Origin: Oscillospiraceae bacterium
GTDB lineage: Bacteria > Bacillota > Clostridia > Oscillospirales > Acutalibacteraceae
Assembly: GCA_015065505.1 (NCBI GenBank)
Contig: SVQE01000007.1
Span: 1 to 60,713 of the forward strand
DNA length: 60,713 nt
Direction of reading: 5' to 3'
The position numbers and the translations under genes were made by a program. Positions 1-8,447 of the stretch are shown one piece after another. Numbering within the stretch: position 1 is the stretch's first letter; each line of letters starts with the position of its first letter. The notes beneath the pieces were generated by a model. It saw nothing but the letters and a program-made list of their open reading frames with translations, made no database searches and was not told where the DNA came from.

Positions 1-86
1 ATTCTCATCTTGCAGATGCTACAAACGGCTGGGAAACAAATTCAGACCAGCCGGGCGGCGGAACAGTTCCCGTAATAGCTCTTTAA
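1..86 (+). CDS. C-terminal end of an upstream protein (partial)
   Basis: The third forward frame is open from the window edge to a TAA at 84-86 and gives a 27-residue tail rich in Gly and Pro near the end (PGGGTVPVIAL). It is followed after about 15 bases by a good terminator, which supports it as a genuine gene end. The other two forward frames give less protein-like sequence. Too little is present to name the product. Confidence 0.5.
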   Translation, partial: SHLADATNGWETNSDQPGGGTVPVIAL

Positions 87-101
87 GAGGAACAAGAAAA
101 G

Positions 102-136
102 GAGCAGTGAAAAATCACTGCTCTTTTTCTTTTTTT
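102..136 (+). terminator. Rho-independent terminator of the upstream gene
   Basis: A 9-bp perfect stem (GAGCAGTGA, loop AAAA, TCACTGCTC) is followed by a T-rich run, T5-C-T7. It separates the truncated upstream gene from the housekeeping block. Confidence 0.9.
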
Positions 137-190
137 GAATATCATTTCTGCCTTAAATTACAATTATATTACAATCTTTTTTTTGCAAAA

Positions 191-219
191 TTAACTATTG
201 AAATTTGCTCTATTATAAT
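191..219 (+). promoter_or_regulatory. Candidate sigma-A promoter of the trmH-dprA operon
   Basis: TTAACT (191-196) and TATAAT (214-219) are separated by 17 bp, about 100 bp upstream of the proposed methyltransferase start. The -35 matches consensus at four of six positions. The region is AT-rich, so chance matches are possible. Confidence 0.45.
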
Positions 220-320
220 GTATATTAATTATTATTATAATTTAAAATATATATAGAACGTGATTTCTTTAAACGAATAAGGCTTTTTTGCCGATAATAA
301 AGCACGCAACGGAGATGTGT

Positions 321-1091
321 ATGGAAAAAATCACAAGCAAAAATAACGGTATTATTAAGGACACAAAAAAGCTTATTTCTTCCTCTAAGGCAAGGACGCA
401 GAGCGGTGCGTTTGTTCTGGAGGGCGCGAGGCTTTGTTTTGATGTCCTTAATTCTGTTTATAAGGTTAAAACGGTTTTCATAACCGGAAAGCTCTTTGAA
501 AAATATCCTCTTGAAACGGCATCGCTGTTTGACAGGGCGGATAATTCATATTTAATCAGCGAGGAAGTTGCCGAAAAGCTCAGCGACACCGAAAATCCAC
601 AGGGCATTTTTGCAGTTTGCGAAATTCCCGAAAACAGCTCTCAGCCGCTCGGCAAAAAGGTTATTGCGCTTGATAATGTTCAGGACCCTGCAAATGTCGG
701 CGCTATAATAAGAACCGCCGAGGCGCTCGGAATAAGCAGCATAATTGCATATAACTGCTGCGATATATATAACCCCAAGGTGCTTCGCGCTTCAATGGGC
801 TCGGTGCTCAGAGAAAATATTGTAATCTGCAATAATCTTGAGGATTATCTTAAAAAGCTCAGCGCGGAATATATGATTTATTCTTCCGTTCCTAGCAGCA
901 GCGCGCAGGTAATAACCAAAACCGATTTTTCAAAGCCTGCCGTCTGCGTAATAGGCAACGAGGCAAACGGCGTTGAAGAGAATATTAAGGCTGTTTCGCA
1001 CAAGCTTATAACCATTCCGATGCTCGGAAACGCAGAAAGCCTGAACGCGTCCGTTGCAGCGTCCATAATTATGTGGGAGATGCTGAGATGA
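321..1091 (+). CDS. TrmH/SpoU-family RNA 2'-O-methyltransferase
   Basis: 256 residues. The N-terminal ~100 residues fit the SpoU substrate-binding domain. The C-terminal half is a SPOUT methyltransferase with all three family motifs: NVQDPANVGAIIRTA, VIGNEANGV and a final block IPMLGNAESLNASVAAS. Family members transfer a methyl group from S-adenosylmethionine to a ribose 2'-OH in rRNA or tRNA; the target nucleotide cannot be told from sequence (RlmB-like 23S rRNA is likely). I chose ATG 321 because GGAG lies 6 bases upstream; a TTG at 288 in the same frame has no ribosome binding site. The stop overlaps the dprA start (ATGA), so the two are probably translationally coupled. Confidence 0.88.
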   Translation: MEKITSKNNGIIKDTKKLISSSKARTQSGAFVLEGARLCFDVLNSVYKVKTVFITGKLFEKYPLETASLFDRADNSYLISEEVAEKLSDTENPQGIFAVCEIPENSSQPLGKKVIALDNVQDPANVGAIIRTAEALGISSIIAYNCCDIYNPKVLRASMGSVLRENIVICNNLEDYLKKLSAEYMIYSSVPSSSAQVITKTDFSKPAVCVIGNEANGVEENIKAVSHKLITIPMLGNAESLNASVAASIIMWEMLR

Positions 1092-2290
1092 CGGATAAGA
1101 ATTACTGGATATGGCTTCAGCTCTGTCTGGGGCAGGGAGCAAGCTTCAAAGAGATTATTGAAGAATTCGGCTCGGTGCAAAAGCTTTATGAGGGCGGACT
1201 TTTTGAATGGAAGCTCAGCCCTTCCATATCGCAAAAGCAAGCCGAAAGGCTTTTAAGCTTTAAGCTTGAGGATGCGGAGAAAATAATTTCAGACTGCGAA
1301 AGCAACTCGTGGAGCATAATAACCTATGATGACGCACTTTATCCGCAAAGGCTCAAAGAGATTTCAAATCCGCCTGCAGTGCTTTATATAGACGGAAGCA
1401 TTGAAGGTTATGAAGAGCTTGCACCTCTTGCAGTTGTCGGAACGCGAAAGGCTTCAACATATGCTTTAAGGGCTGCGCGCATTATGGCAAAGGGCTATGA
1501 GCTCTGCGGCGGCGCGGTAGTCAGCGGCGGTGCGCTCGGCGTTGATTCGGCTGCACACAGGGGAGCGCTTGAAGCGGGCGGAATAACCTATGCGGTTTTG
1601 GGCTGCGGCTTCGGCGTTGACTATCTTAATGAAAACAAGGATTTAAGAAATAAGATAAAGGCTTCGGGCGGTGCGCTGATAAGCGAATATCCTCCGCGAA
1701 CTCCTGCAACAAAGTTCAGCTTCCCGATGAGAAACAGAATCATAAGCGCTCTCTCACTCGGAACACTTGTTGTTGAGGCAGGTCAGAAAAGCGGCTCGCT
1801 TATAACCGCGGATTATGCCACCGAGCAGGGCAGGGACATATTTGCAATTCCCGCTTCAATATTCGATTCGCATTTCCTCGGCACAAATCTTCTTATTGAC
1901 GACGGCGCTGTTGTTGCAACAAGCCCATCGGTTATAGTTGCCCAGTATGCCGAAAGATTTGAAACGCTCGATTTAAGCAAGGCGCTCAGCGTGCAGGAGC
2001 TTGCATCGCTCGGCGATAAGATAAATAAAACAACAAAGAAAAGCGACCAGATTGATTTTGATAATATGCCTCAGGACAGGGTTAAAAGAGTTAATCTGAG
2101 TAATAAGGAAAACAATCTCTCAAATAATGAAAAAGCGGTTTTTGAGGCTCTCAATGACGAATTACAGACGATTGAATCAATAACCGATAAATGCAAACTG
2201 AATTTAAACGAGGTTTTAGCCTCGCTTACGCTGCTTGAAATGGAAGGGCTGATAACAAGCGCTTCAGGGCAGAGATACAAAAAAAGATAA
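1088..2290 (+). CDS. dprA: DNA-processing protein DprA
   Basis: 400 residues. DprA binds single-stranded DNA entering during transformation and loads RecA on it; it is also kept in many bacteria not known to be competent. The order is an N-terminal helical region, then a Rossmann-like core with the diagnostic blocks AVVGTRKAS, VVSGGALGVDSAAHRGAL and FPMRNRIIS, then a C-terminal winged-helix domain (about residues 335-400). The start at 1088 overlaps the previous stop by four bases (ATGA). It is 26 bp from topA, a common Bacillota order (dprA-topA-trmFO). Confidence 0.93.
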   Translation: MTDKNYWIWLQLCLGQGASFKEIIEEFGSVQKLYEGGLFEWKLSPSISQKQAERLLSFKLEDAEKIISDCESNSWSIITYDDALYPQRLKEISNPPAVLYIDGSIEGYEELAPLAVVGTRKASTYALRAARIMAKGYELCGGAVVSGGALGVDSAAHRGALEAGGITYAVLGCGFGVDYLNENKDLRNKIKASGGALISEYPPRTPATKFSFPMRNRIISALSLGTLVVEAGQKSGSLITADYATEQGRDIFAIPASIFDSHFLGTNLLIDDGAVVATSPSVIVAQYAERFETLDLSKALSVQELASLGDKINKTTKKSDQIDFDNMPQDRVKRVNLSNKENNLSNNEKAVFEALNDELQTIESITDKCKLNLNEVLASLTLLEMEGLITSASGQRYKKR

Positions 2291-2316
2291 CAAACACCCG
2301 AAAGGATTTAAACCAT

Positions 2317-4422
2317 ATGTCAAAACTTGTTATAGTTGAGTCGCCTGCAAAGGCAAAGAATATTAAGGGATATCTCGGAAAGGGATATGATGTTGTTGCA
2401 TCGATGGGTCATGTGCGCGATTTACCCGCAGCAAGACTCAGCGTTGATGTAGACAATGATTTTGCCCCGAGATATGCAGTTATTAAGGGCAAGGAAAACT
2501 TTGTTAAGGATTTGAAGAAGAAAGCGGACAGCGCAGATTATGTTTATCTCGCAACCGACCCCGACCGTGAGGGAGAGGCAATATCCTGGCACCTTGCATA
2601 TCTGCTCGGACTTAATCTCGACGATGAAAACCGCGTAACCTTTAACGAAATTACAAAATCAGGCGTTCAGAAGGGAATGGCGAGCCCGAGAAAAATTGAT
2701 ATCGATTTGGTTAACGCACAGCAGGCACGCCGTATTCTCGACAGACTTATCGGCTACAAGCTTTCCCCGTTTGTAAGCCAGAAAATCAGAAGAGGACTTT
2801 CCGCAGGCAGAGTTCAGTCAGTTGCGCTCAGACTTGTTGTTGACAGGGAAGAGGAGCTCAGAGCCTTCGTTCCCGAAGAGTATTGGTCAATCGATGCAAA
2901 ATTCACCAATCCTCCCGAAAGAAAAACCTTCTCTGCAGTTCTTATAAGCGACCCCGAGGGCAATAAGCTCAAGCTCGGCGAAAAGAATATTGAAAACAAG
3001 GAAATGAGCGACAAAATCCTTGCGGATTTAGAGGGCGCTGAATACATTGTTGAATCGGTTAAAAAGGGAACAAGAAAAAAGAACCCGACTCCGCCGTTCA
3101 TCACTTCAACCCTTCAGCAGGAGGCATCGCGCCGTTTATCCTTCCAGGCAAGAAGAACAATGAAAGCCGCTCAGGAGCTTTATGAAGGCGTTGATGTTAA
3201 GGGTCTCGGCACTGTTGGTCTTATAACCTATATGAGAACCGATTCACTTCGTATTTCAGAGGAAGCACGCGCAGCAGGTAATAAATACATTCTTTCAACC
3301 TACGGCGAAAAATATCTTCCCCAGAAGCCGAGATATTATAAAACAAGAAGCAACGCGCAGGACGGCCACGAAGCAATCAGACCTTCAATGCCCGATGTAA
3401 CACCCGAAAGCGTTAAGGATTCCTTAACCTCGGACCAGTATAAAATATACAAGCTTATCTGGGAGCGCTTTATTGCTTCACTTATGGAAAGCTGTATTCA
3501 GGAAACAATTAAAATCGAAATAGACGCAAAGGGCTACACCTTCAACGCAACGGGCTATTCGGTTAAATTCGACGGCTTCACCGCACTTTATGAAGAGAAA
3601 ACCGACGATAATTCAAAGGATGCTGCGGAAACTCCGCTGCCACCCGTTGCAAAGGGCGATGTTTTAAAGCTTAAGTCCCTTCTCGGAAATCAGCATTTCA
3701 CTCAACCCCCTGCAAGATACACCGAAGCCTCGCTCATCAAGGCGCTTGAAGAAAACGGTGTCGGCAGACCGTCAACATATGTAACAATAACATCAACAAT
3801 TCTTTCAAAGGAATATGTTGTCCGCGACGGCAAGCAGTTCGTTCCTACAGAGCTCGGCGAGGCTGTTACAAATCTTCTCAAGGAAACACTTCCCAATATT
3901 GTTAATGTTAAATATACCTCTAAAATGGAGGATGACCTTGATAAAATAGATTCGGGCGATAAGGACTATATTGATATGATTAGGCTTTACTTCAACGATT
4001 TTGAAGAGCCGCTCGAAAAAGCAAAGAAGGATATGCTCGGCGTTAAGATAAAGCTCAGCGAAGAGGAAACCGATGTTGTTTGCGATAAATGCGGACGCAA
4101 TATGGTTATCAAGGTTGGCAGATTCGGCAAATTCCTTGCTTGCCCGGGTTATCCCGAATGCAAGAACACAAAGCCACTTGTGTTTAAAACAAACGCAAAA
4201 TGCCCCGAATGCGGCGGCGATGTTATTGAAAAAAGAACAAAGAGGGGCACTGCCTTTTATGGCTGCTCAAATTATCCGAAGTGCAACTTTATGACATGGG
4301 ATACCCCAACCGATGAGGTTTGCGAAAACTGCGGAAAATCCTTGTTCAGAAAGAAGGGCGGAGTTTTATACTGCCCCGATACCGAAGGCTGCGGCTTCAC
4401 AAAATCATCAAGAAAAAAGTAA
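2317..4422 (+). CDS. topA: DNA topoisomerase I (type IA)
   Basis: 701 residues, typical for Bacillota TopA. It relaxes negative supercoils by passing one strand through a transient 5'-phosphotyrosyl break. The N-terminal Toprim domain begins KLVIVESPAKAKNI and carries the acidic TDPDREGEA motif. The catalytic Tyr is in GLITYMRTDS (about residue 305). The C-terminus has three Cys4 zinc ribbons: CDKCG/CPGYPEC, CPECG/CSNYPKC and CENCG/CPDTEGC. AAAGGA precedes the ATG. trmFO follows after 19 bp. Confidence 0.97.
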   Translation: MSKLVIVESPAKAKNIKGYLGKGYDVVASMGHVRDLPAARLSVDVDNDFAPRYAVIKGKENFVKDLKKKADSADYVYLATDPDREGEAISWHLAYLLGLNLDDENRVTFNEITKSGVQKGMASPRKIDIDLVNAQQARRILDRLIGYKLSPFVSQKIRRGLSAGRVQSVALRLVVDREEELRAFVPEEYWSIDAKFTNPPERKTFSAVLISDPEGNKLKLGEKNIENKEMSDKILADLEGAEYIVESVKKGTRKKNPTPPFITSTLQQEASRRLSFQARRTMKAAQELYEGVDVKGLGTVGLITYMRTDSLRISEEARAAGNKYILSTYGEKYLPQKPRYYKTRSNAQDGHEAIRPSMPDVTPESVKDSLTSDQYKIYKLIWERFIASLMESCIQETIKIEIDAKGYTFNATGYSVKFDGFTALYEEKTDDNSKDAAETPLPPVAKGDVLKLKSLLGNQHFTQPPARYTEASLIKALEENGVGRPSTYVTITSTILSKEYVVRDGKQFVPTELGEAVTNLLKETLPNIVNVKYTSKMEDDLDKIDSGDKDYIDMIRLYFNDFEEPLEKAKKDMLGVKIKLSEEETDVVCDKCGRNMVIKVGRFGKFLACPGYPECKNTKPLVFKTNAKCPECGGDVIEKRTKRGTAFYGCSNYPKCNFMTWDTPTDEVCENCGKSLFRKKGGVLYCPDTEGCGFTKSSRKK

Positions 4423-4441
4423 AACCGAAAGAAGCAGATAA

Positions 4442-5734
4442 ATGAAATTTACCGTTGTCGGTGCAGGGCTTGCAGGCGTTGAGGCTGCATGGCAGATTGC
4501 AAACGCCGGATACGGGGTTGATTTAATCGAAATGAAACCGATTAAGTTTTCCCCTGCTCACAAAAGTGAATATTTTGCAGAGCTCGTTTGTTCTAACTCG
4601 CTCAAGGCGTCGAGAATTGAAAGCGCGGCAGGGCTTCTCAAGGAAGAAATGTTCCGCCTCGGCTCTCTGACGGTTGCGGCAGCGCGCGAATGCTCTGTTC
4701 CCGCAGGCGGTGCACTTGCCGTTGACAGGGATGCTTTCTCAAAAGCAATAACCGAAAAGATAAAGAATCATCCGAATATCAATGTTGTTAACAAGGTTTA
4801 CAGCAAAATTGAAAAAGCCGATGATGAAATTCTGATTATTGCAACGGGACCTTTAACCGACGGCGAGTTATTTGAAGATATTAAAAAGCTCTGCGGCGAT
4901 TATCTTTCGTTTTATGATGCAGCCGCGCCGATTGTAAGTGCCGAAAGCGTTGATATGAATAAAGCCTTTGGTGCGTCAAGATACGAAAGAGGCGGCGAGG
5001 ACGATTATATAAACTGTCCGTTTAATAAAGCAGAATACGAAAGCTTTATTGAAGAGCTTATAAATGCCGAGGGCGCTGTTGTTCACGACTTTGATGTTTA
5101 CGAGGGCTGTATGCCAATTGAAAAGCTTGCCAAAAGAGGCAAGGACGCTCCGCGTTTCGGTCCTATGAAGCCTGTTGGTCTTATAGACCCGAACACAAAT
5201 CATCGCCCCTGGGCGTGCGTTCAGTTAAGGCGTGAAAACAGCAAGGGAACTATGTTCAACCTTGTTGGCTTTCAGACGAATCTCAAATTCGGCGAGCAGA
5301 AAAGAGTTTTCTCAATGATTCCCGGTCTTGAAAACGCAGAGTTTGTGAGATACGGGGTTATGCACCGAAATTCGTTCATCAATTCACCCAGGCTGCTTAA
5401 CAGTGATTACTCGCTTAAAAGCAATAACAAAATCTTTTTTGCAGGGCAGATAACGGGCGTTGAGGGATATATGGAATCGGCTTCATCGGGAATTATGGCA
5501 GGAATAAACGCCGTAAGAAGAGCCGAAAATAAAGAAAGCCTTGTTTTAAGTGAAAACACAATGATTGGCGCGCTCACTGATTATATCAGCGATGAAAGCG
5601 TTATGAATTTTCAGCCGATGGGCGCTAATTTCGGAATACTTCCGTCAATCGAGCCGAAAATAAGGGATAAAAAAGAGCGCTATGCAGCGCTTGCAAAGCG
5701 TTCGTTAACTGAAATTGAAAAGATAACCGATTAA
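4442..5734 (+). CDS. trmFO: Methylenetetrahydrofolate-tRNA-(uracil-5)-methyltransferase TrmFO
   Basis: 430 residues, the normal family size. TrmFO makes 5-methyluridine at position 54 of the tRNA T-loop, using methylene-tetrahydrofolate as carbon donor and FAD/NAD(P)H as reductant. The N-terminus has the FAD dinucleotide-binding motif VVGAGLAGVEAAWQIA. Family blocks SNSLKASRIESAAGLLK and FAGQITGVEGYMESA are plain. TrmFO is the Gram-positive counterpart of SAM-dependent TrmA. The stop shares one base with the plsX start (TAATG). Confidence 0.96.
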   Translation: MKFTVVGAGLAGVEAAWQIANAGYGVDLIEMKPIKFSPAHKSEYFAELVCSNSLKASRIESAAGLLKEEMFRLGSLTVAAARECSVPAGGALAVDRDAFSKAITEKIKNHPNINVVNKVYSKIEKADDEILIIATGPLTDGELFEDIKKLCGDYLSFYDAAAPIVSAESVDMNKAFGASRYERGGEDDYINCPFNKAEYESFIEELINAEGAVVHDFDVYEGCMPIEKLAKRGKDAPRFGPMKPVGLIDPNTNHRPWACVQLRRENSKGTMFNLVGFQTNLKFGEQKRVFSMIPGLENAEFVRYGVMHRNSFINSPRLLNSDYSLKSNNKIFFAGQITGVEGYMESASSGIMAGINAVRRAENKESLVLSENTMIGALTDYISDESVMNFQPMGANFGILPSIEPKIRDKKERYAALAKRSLTEIEKITD

Positions 5735-6735
5735 TGAAAATAATAGTAGACGCGATGGGCGGAGATAATGCTCCGCTTGAGATAATAAAAGGCGCAATGC
5801 TTGCACTTGATGAATTTGATGAAATTGATGAAATCATATTCACGGGTGATGAAGATAAGATTAACGAGAGCGTTAAAGAAAACGGCATTAAGCTCAAAAA
5901 ATCAAGAATAGTTAACTGCACTCAGGAAATTTCAATGTGCGATGAGCCTGCCTCGGCGCTAAAGGAAAAGCCCGATTCTTCAATGGCAGTCGGTTTCAAG
6001 CTGCTGAGTGAGGGTGAAGGCGACGCATTCGTAAGCGCAGGCAACACGGGCGCAATAACCGTTGGCGCAACGCTTATTATAAAGCGAATAAAAGGCATAA
6101 AACGCCCTGCAATCGCATCGCTTATTCCGGGTGATAAAAAGCCGTTTCTTCTGCTTGACTGCGGTGCAAATTCTGATTGCAGAGCAGAGTTCTTATACCA
6201 GTTCGGATATATGGGCTCGCTTTATATGAAAAACATAATGAAATGCGAAAACCCAACCGTTGCCCTTGCGAATAACGGAAGCGAGGACACAAAGGGCAAC
6301 GCTCTTGTTAAGGAAGCGTTTGAGCTTATGAAGGGCGCGCCGTATAATTTCATCGGCAGTATCGAGGGCAGACAGATTCCCTTCGGCGATGCGGATGTTG
6401 TTGTTGCGGACGGCTTTTCGGGCAATCTTATTCTCAAAACCTATGAGGGCGCCGCAAAGGTGCTTATGGAAGCGCTTGAAAATGCGTTTAATAAAAACAT
6501 TCTCTCAAAGCTTTCATATCTCGGCGTTAAAAGCTCACTAGATGATATGAAAACGCAGTTTGATTATCGGGAATACGGCGGAGCAGTTTTGCTCGGAATT
6601 AAAAAGCCCGTAATTAAATCGCACGGCTCAGCCGATGCAAAAACATTTAAAAATGCAATTAAGCAGGCGGTTTGGTTCTTGCAAACCGACCTGATTGAAA
6701 AAACAGAAGAAGAAATAAAATCTATGCAGAGTTAA
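5734..6735 (+). CDS. plsX: Phosphate acyltransferase PlsX
   Basis: 333 residues. PlsX converts acyl-ACP to acyl-phosphate, the donor for PlsY in phosphatidic acid synthesis at the membrane. The N-terminus IIVDAMGGDNAP and the blocks SAGNTGAITVGATL and LLLDCGANSDC are hallmarks of the family. Often plsX is followed by fab genes or acpP before rnc; here rnc follows directly after 53 bp, so acyl carrier protein must be encoded elsewhere. The start overlaps the trmFO stop by one base. Confidence 0.96.
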   Translation: MKIIVDAMGGDNAPLEIIKGAMLALDEFDEIDEIIFTGDEDKINESVKENGIKLKKSRIVNCTQEISMCDEPASALKEKPDSSMAVGFKLLSEGEGDAFVSAGNTGAITVGATLIIKRIKGIKRPAIASLIPGDKKPFLLLDCGANSDCRAEFLYQFGYMGSLYMKNIMKCENPTVALANNGSEDTKGNALVKEAFELMKGAPYNFIGSIEGRQIPFGDADVVVADGFSGNLILKTYEGAAKVLMEALENAFNKNILSKLSYLGVKSSLDDMKTQFDYREYGGAVLLGIKKPVIKSHGSADAKTFKNAIKQAVWFLQTDLIEKTEEEIKSMQS

Positions 6736-6788
6736 GGCAAAAGCTGAATAAAACTGTTTTGCCAGTCTTGCTCTTTTAAGGAATAATT

Positions 6789-7466
6789 ATGAAGAAGCTT
6801 CAGGAAAAAATCGGATATAGCTTTAAGAATGTTTCTTTTCTTGAAGAAGCGCTCACCCATTCAAGCTATGCAAACGAACAGCAGGAAAAAATCGCAAATA
6901 ACGAAAGACTTGAATTTCTAGGCGATGCGGTTTTATCCTTTGTTTCGGCGCAGTATCTTTTTGAAAAATATCCCGATATGCCCGAGGGCAGGCTTTCAAA
7001 GCTGCGCTCGTCGCTTGTTTGCACAGCTTCACTTTCAAGCTTTGCAAGGGAAATAGAGCTGGGAAGCTTTCTCAGAATGGGTAAGGGCGAAACCGCAAAC
7101 GGCGGAGCTTCAAGACCTTCGGTGCTTGAAAATGCATTTGAAGCACTTATTGCCGCAATATATCTTGACGGCGGAATTGAAGAAGCTAAGAAATTCATTC
7201 TGCATTTCCTGATGCGCGAGGTTGAAAACCATCACTCAAATTTCAAGGACTATAAATCGCTCCTTCAGGAAATCATTCAGCAGAATCCCGATGAGCGCCT
7301 TTCGTATTCGGTTGTAAGCACAAGCGGTCCCGACCACGATAAGCGCTTTGAGGTTGAGCTGAGGCTCAATTCAAACATTATCGGCAAGGGAATCGGAACA
7401 AGCAAGAAGAATGCCGAGCAGTTAGCCGCAAAGCAGGCGCTTGAGCTTATGGGAGTTCAGATATGA
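6789..7466 (+). CDS. rnc: Ribonuclease III
   Basis: 225 residues. RNase III cleaves double-stranded RNA in rRNA processing and mRNA decay. The catalytic domain (about 1-150) carries the signature NERLEFLGDAVLSF and the second acidic block VLENAFEALIAAIYLDGG. A C-terminal double-stranded RNA-binding domain (about 155-225) contains GIGTSKKNAEQLAAKQAL. The gene sits in the rnc-smc-ftsY order seen across Bacillota. Its end overlaps the next gene by four bases. Confidence 0.96.
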   Translation: MKKLQEKIGYSFKNVSFLEEALTHSSYANEQQEKIANNERLEFLGDAVLSFVSAQYLFEKYPDMPEGRLSKLRSSLVCTASLSSFAREIELGSFLRMGKGETANGGASRPSVLENAFEALIAAIYLDGGIEEAKKFILHFLMREVENHHSNFKDYKSLLQEIIQQNPDERLSYSVVSTSGPDHDKRFEVELRLNSNIIGKGIGTSKKNAEQLAAKQALELMGVQI

Positions 7467-8440
7467 AAAAAGGGAATATAAGCATTTTTGTTCCCCATCT
7501 CGGATGCCCCCAGCAGTGCTCGTTCTGCAATCAGAAAACCATTACGGGCAAGGAAAAACAGCCAACGCCCGAGGATGTTAAAAATGCAGTTGAAACCGCG
7601 CTGAAAAGAAAGGGCTTTGAATATGAAATAGCCTTCTTCGGCGGTTCGTTTACGGCGATAGACAGGGAATATATGAAAAGCCTGCTTGAAGCAGCGGGCG
7701 AATATGTTAAAAACGGCAGGGTAAGCGGAATACGCATATCAACCCGACCCGATTTTATAGATGAAGAAATACTCGGCGTGCTTAAAGAGTACGGCGTAAC
7801 ATCAATAGAGCTCGGCGCACAGAGTATGGATGACGAGGTATTAAAGGCAAACCTCAGAGGTCACAGCGCAGAGGATGTTGAAAATGCATCGAGGCTCATA
7901 AAAGAGCAGGGCTTCGAGCTCGGGCTTCAGATGATGACGGGGCTTTATAAGGATACTGACGAAAAGGCAATACAAACCGCAAAAAAGCTTATAGCTCTCA
8001 AGCCTGCAACGGTCAGAATTTATCCGACGGTTGTTTTGAAAAACACCTATCTTGCAGAGCTGTTTGAAAAAGAAATATATAAACCGCAGACGGTTGACGA
8101 CGCAGCTCAGCTTTGCACAAAGCTTCTTCCTCTTTTTGAAGAGGCGGATATAAAGGTTATACGCCTCGGTCTGCATGCGTCTGACGATATTAAAAAGAAT
8201 ATGGTTGCAGGGGCATACCATGAAGCCTTCGGCGAGATAGTTCAGTCAAGAATTATGCTCAACAAAATTCTCAGATATCCTCCTGGCAGCTATGAAGTTA
8301 TGGTAAACCCGAAAAGCGTTTCAAAGCTTAAGGGAAATCAGAAAAGAAATATCTACTTTCTCATTGAGGAAGGTTATAATATAAAAGTAACTCAGAGCGA
8401 CAGAATTGCCGCAGACGAGATAAGGATAGTTAAAAGGTAG
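7463..8440 (+). CDS. Elp3-like radical SAM protein without acetyltransferase domain
   Basis: 325 residues. The radical SAM cluster motif is CPQQCSFC near residue 15 (CxxxCxxC), followed by a Gly-rich SAM-contact block FFGGSFTA. Its barrel resembles the radical SAM half of Elp3 (for example IRISTRPDFI and IELGAQSMDDEVL), but no GNAT domain follows, so it cannot be a full Elp3 tRNA acetyltransferase. Its place between rnc and smc suggests a housekeeping role, possibly RNA modification; this is inference. It overlaps rnc (ATGA) and lies 7 bp from smc. Confidence 0.82.
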   Translation: MKKGNISIFVPHLGCPQQCSFCNQKTITGKEKQPTPEDVKNAVETALKRKGFEYEIAFFGGSFTAIDREYMKSLLEAAGEYVKNGRVSGIRISTRPDFIDEEILGVLKEYGVTSIELGAQSMDDEVLKANLRGHSAEDVENASRLIKEQGFELGLQMMTGLYKDTDEKAIQTAKKLIALKPATVRIYPTVVLKNTYLAELFEKEIYKPQTVDDAAQLCTKLLPLFEEADIKVIRLGLHASDDIKKNMVAGAYHEAFGEIVQSRIMLNKILRYPPGSYEVMVNPKSVSKLKGNQKRNIYFLIEEGYNIKVTQSDRIAADEIRIVKR

Positions 8441-8447
8441 TGTACAT

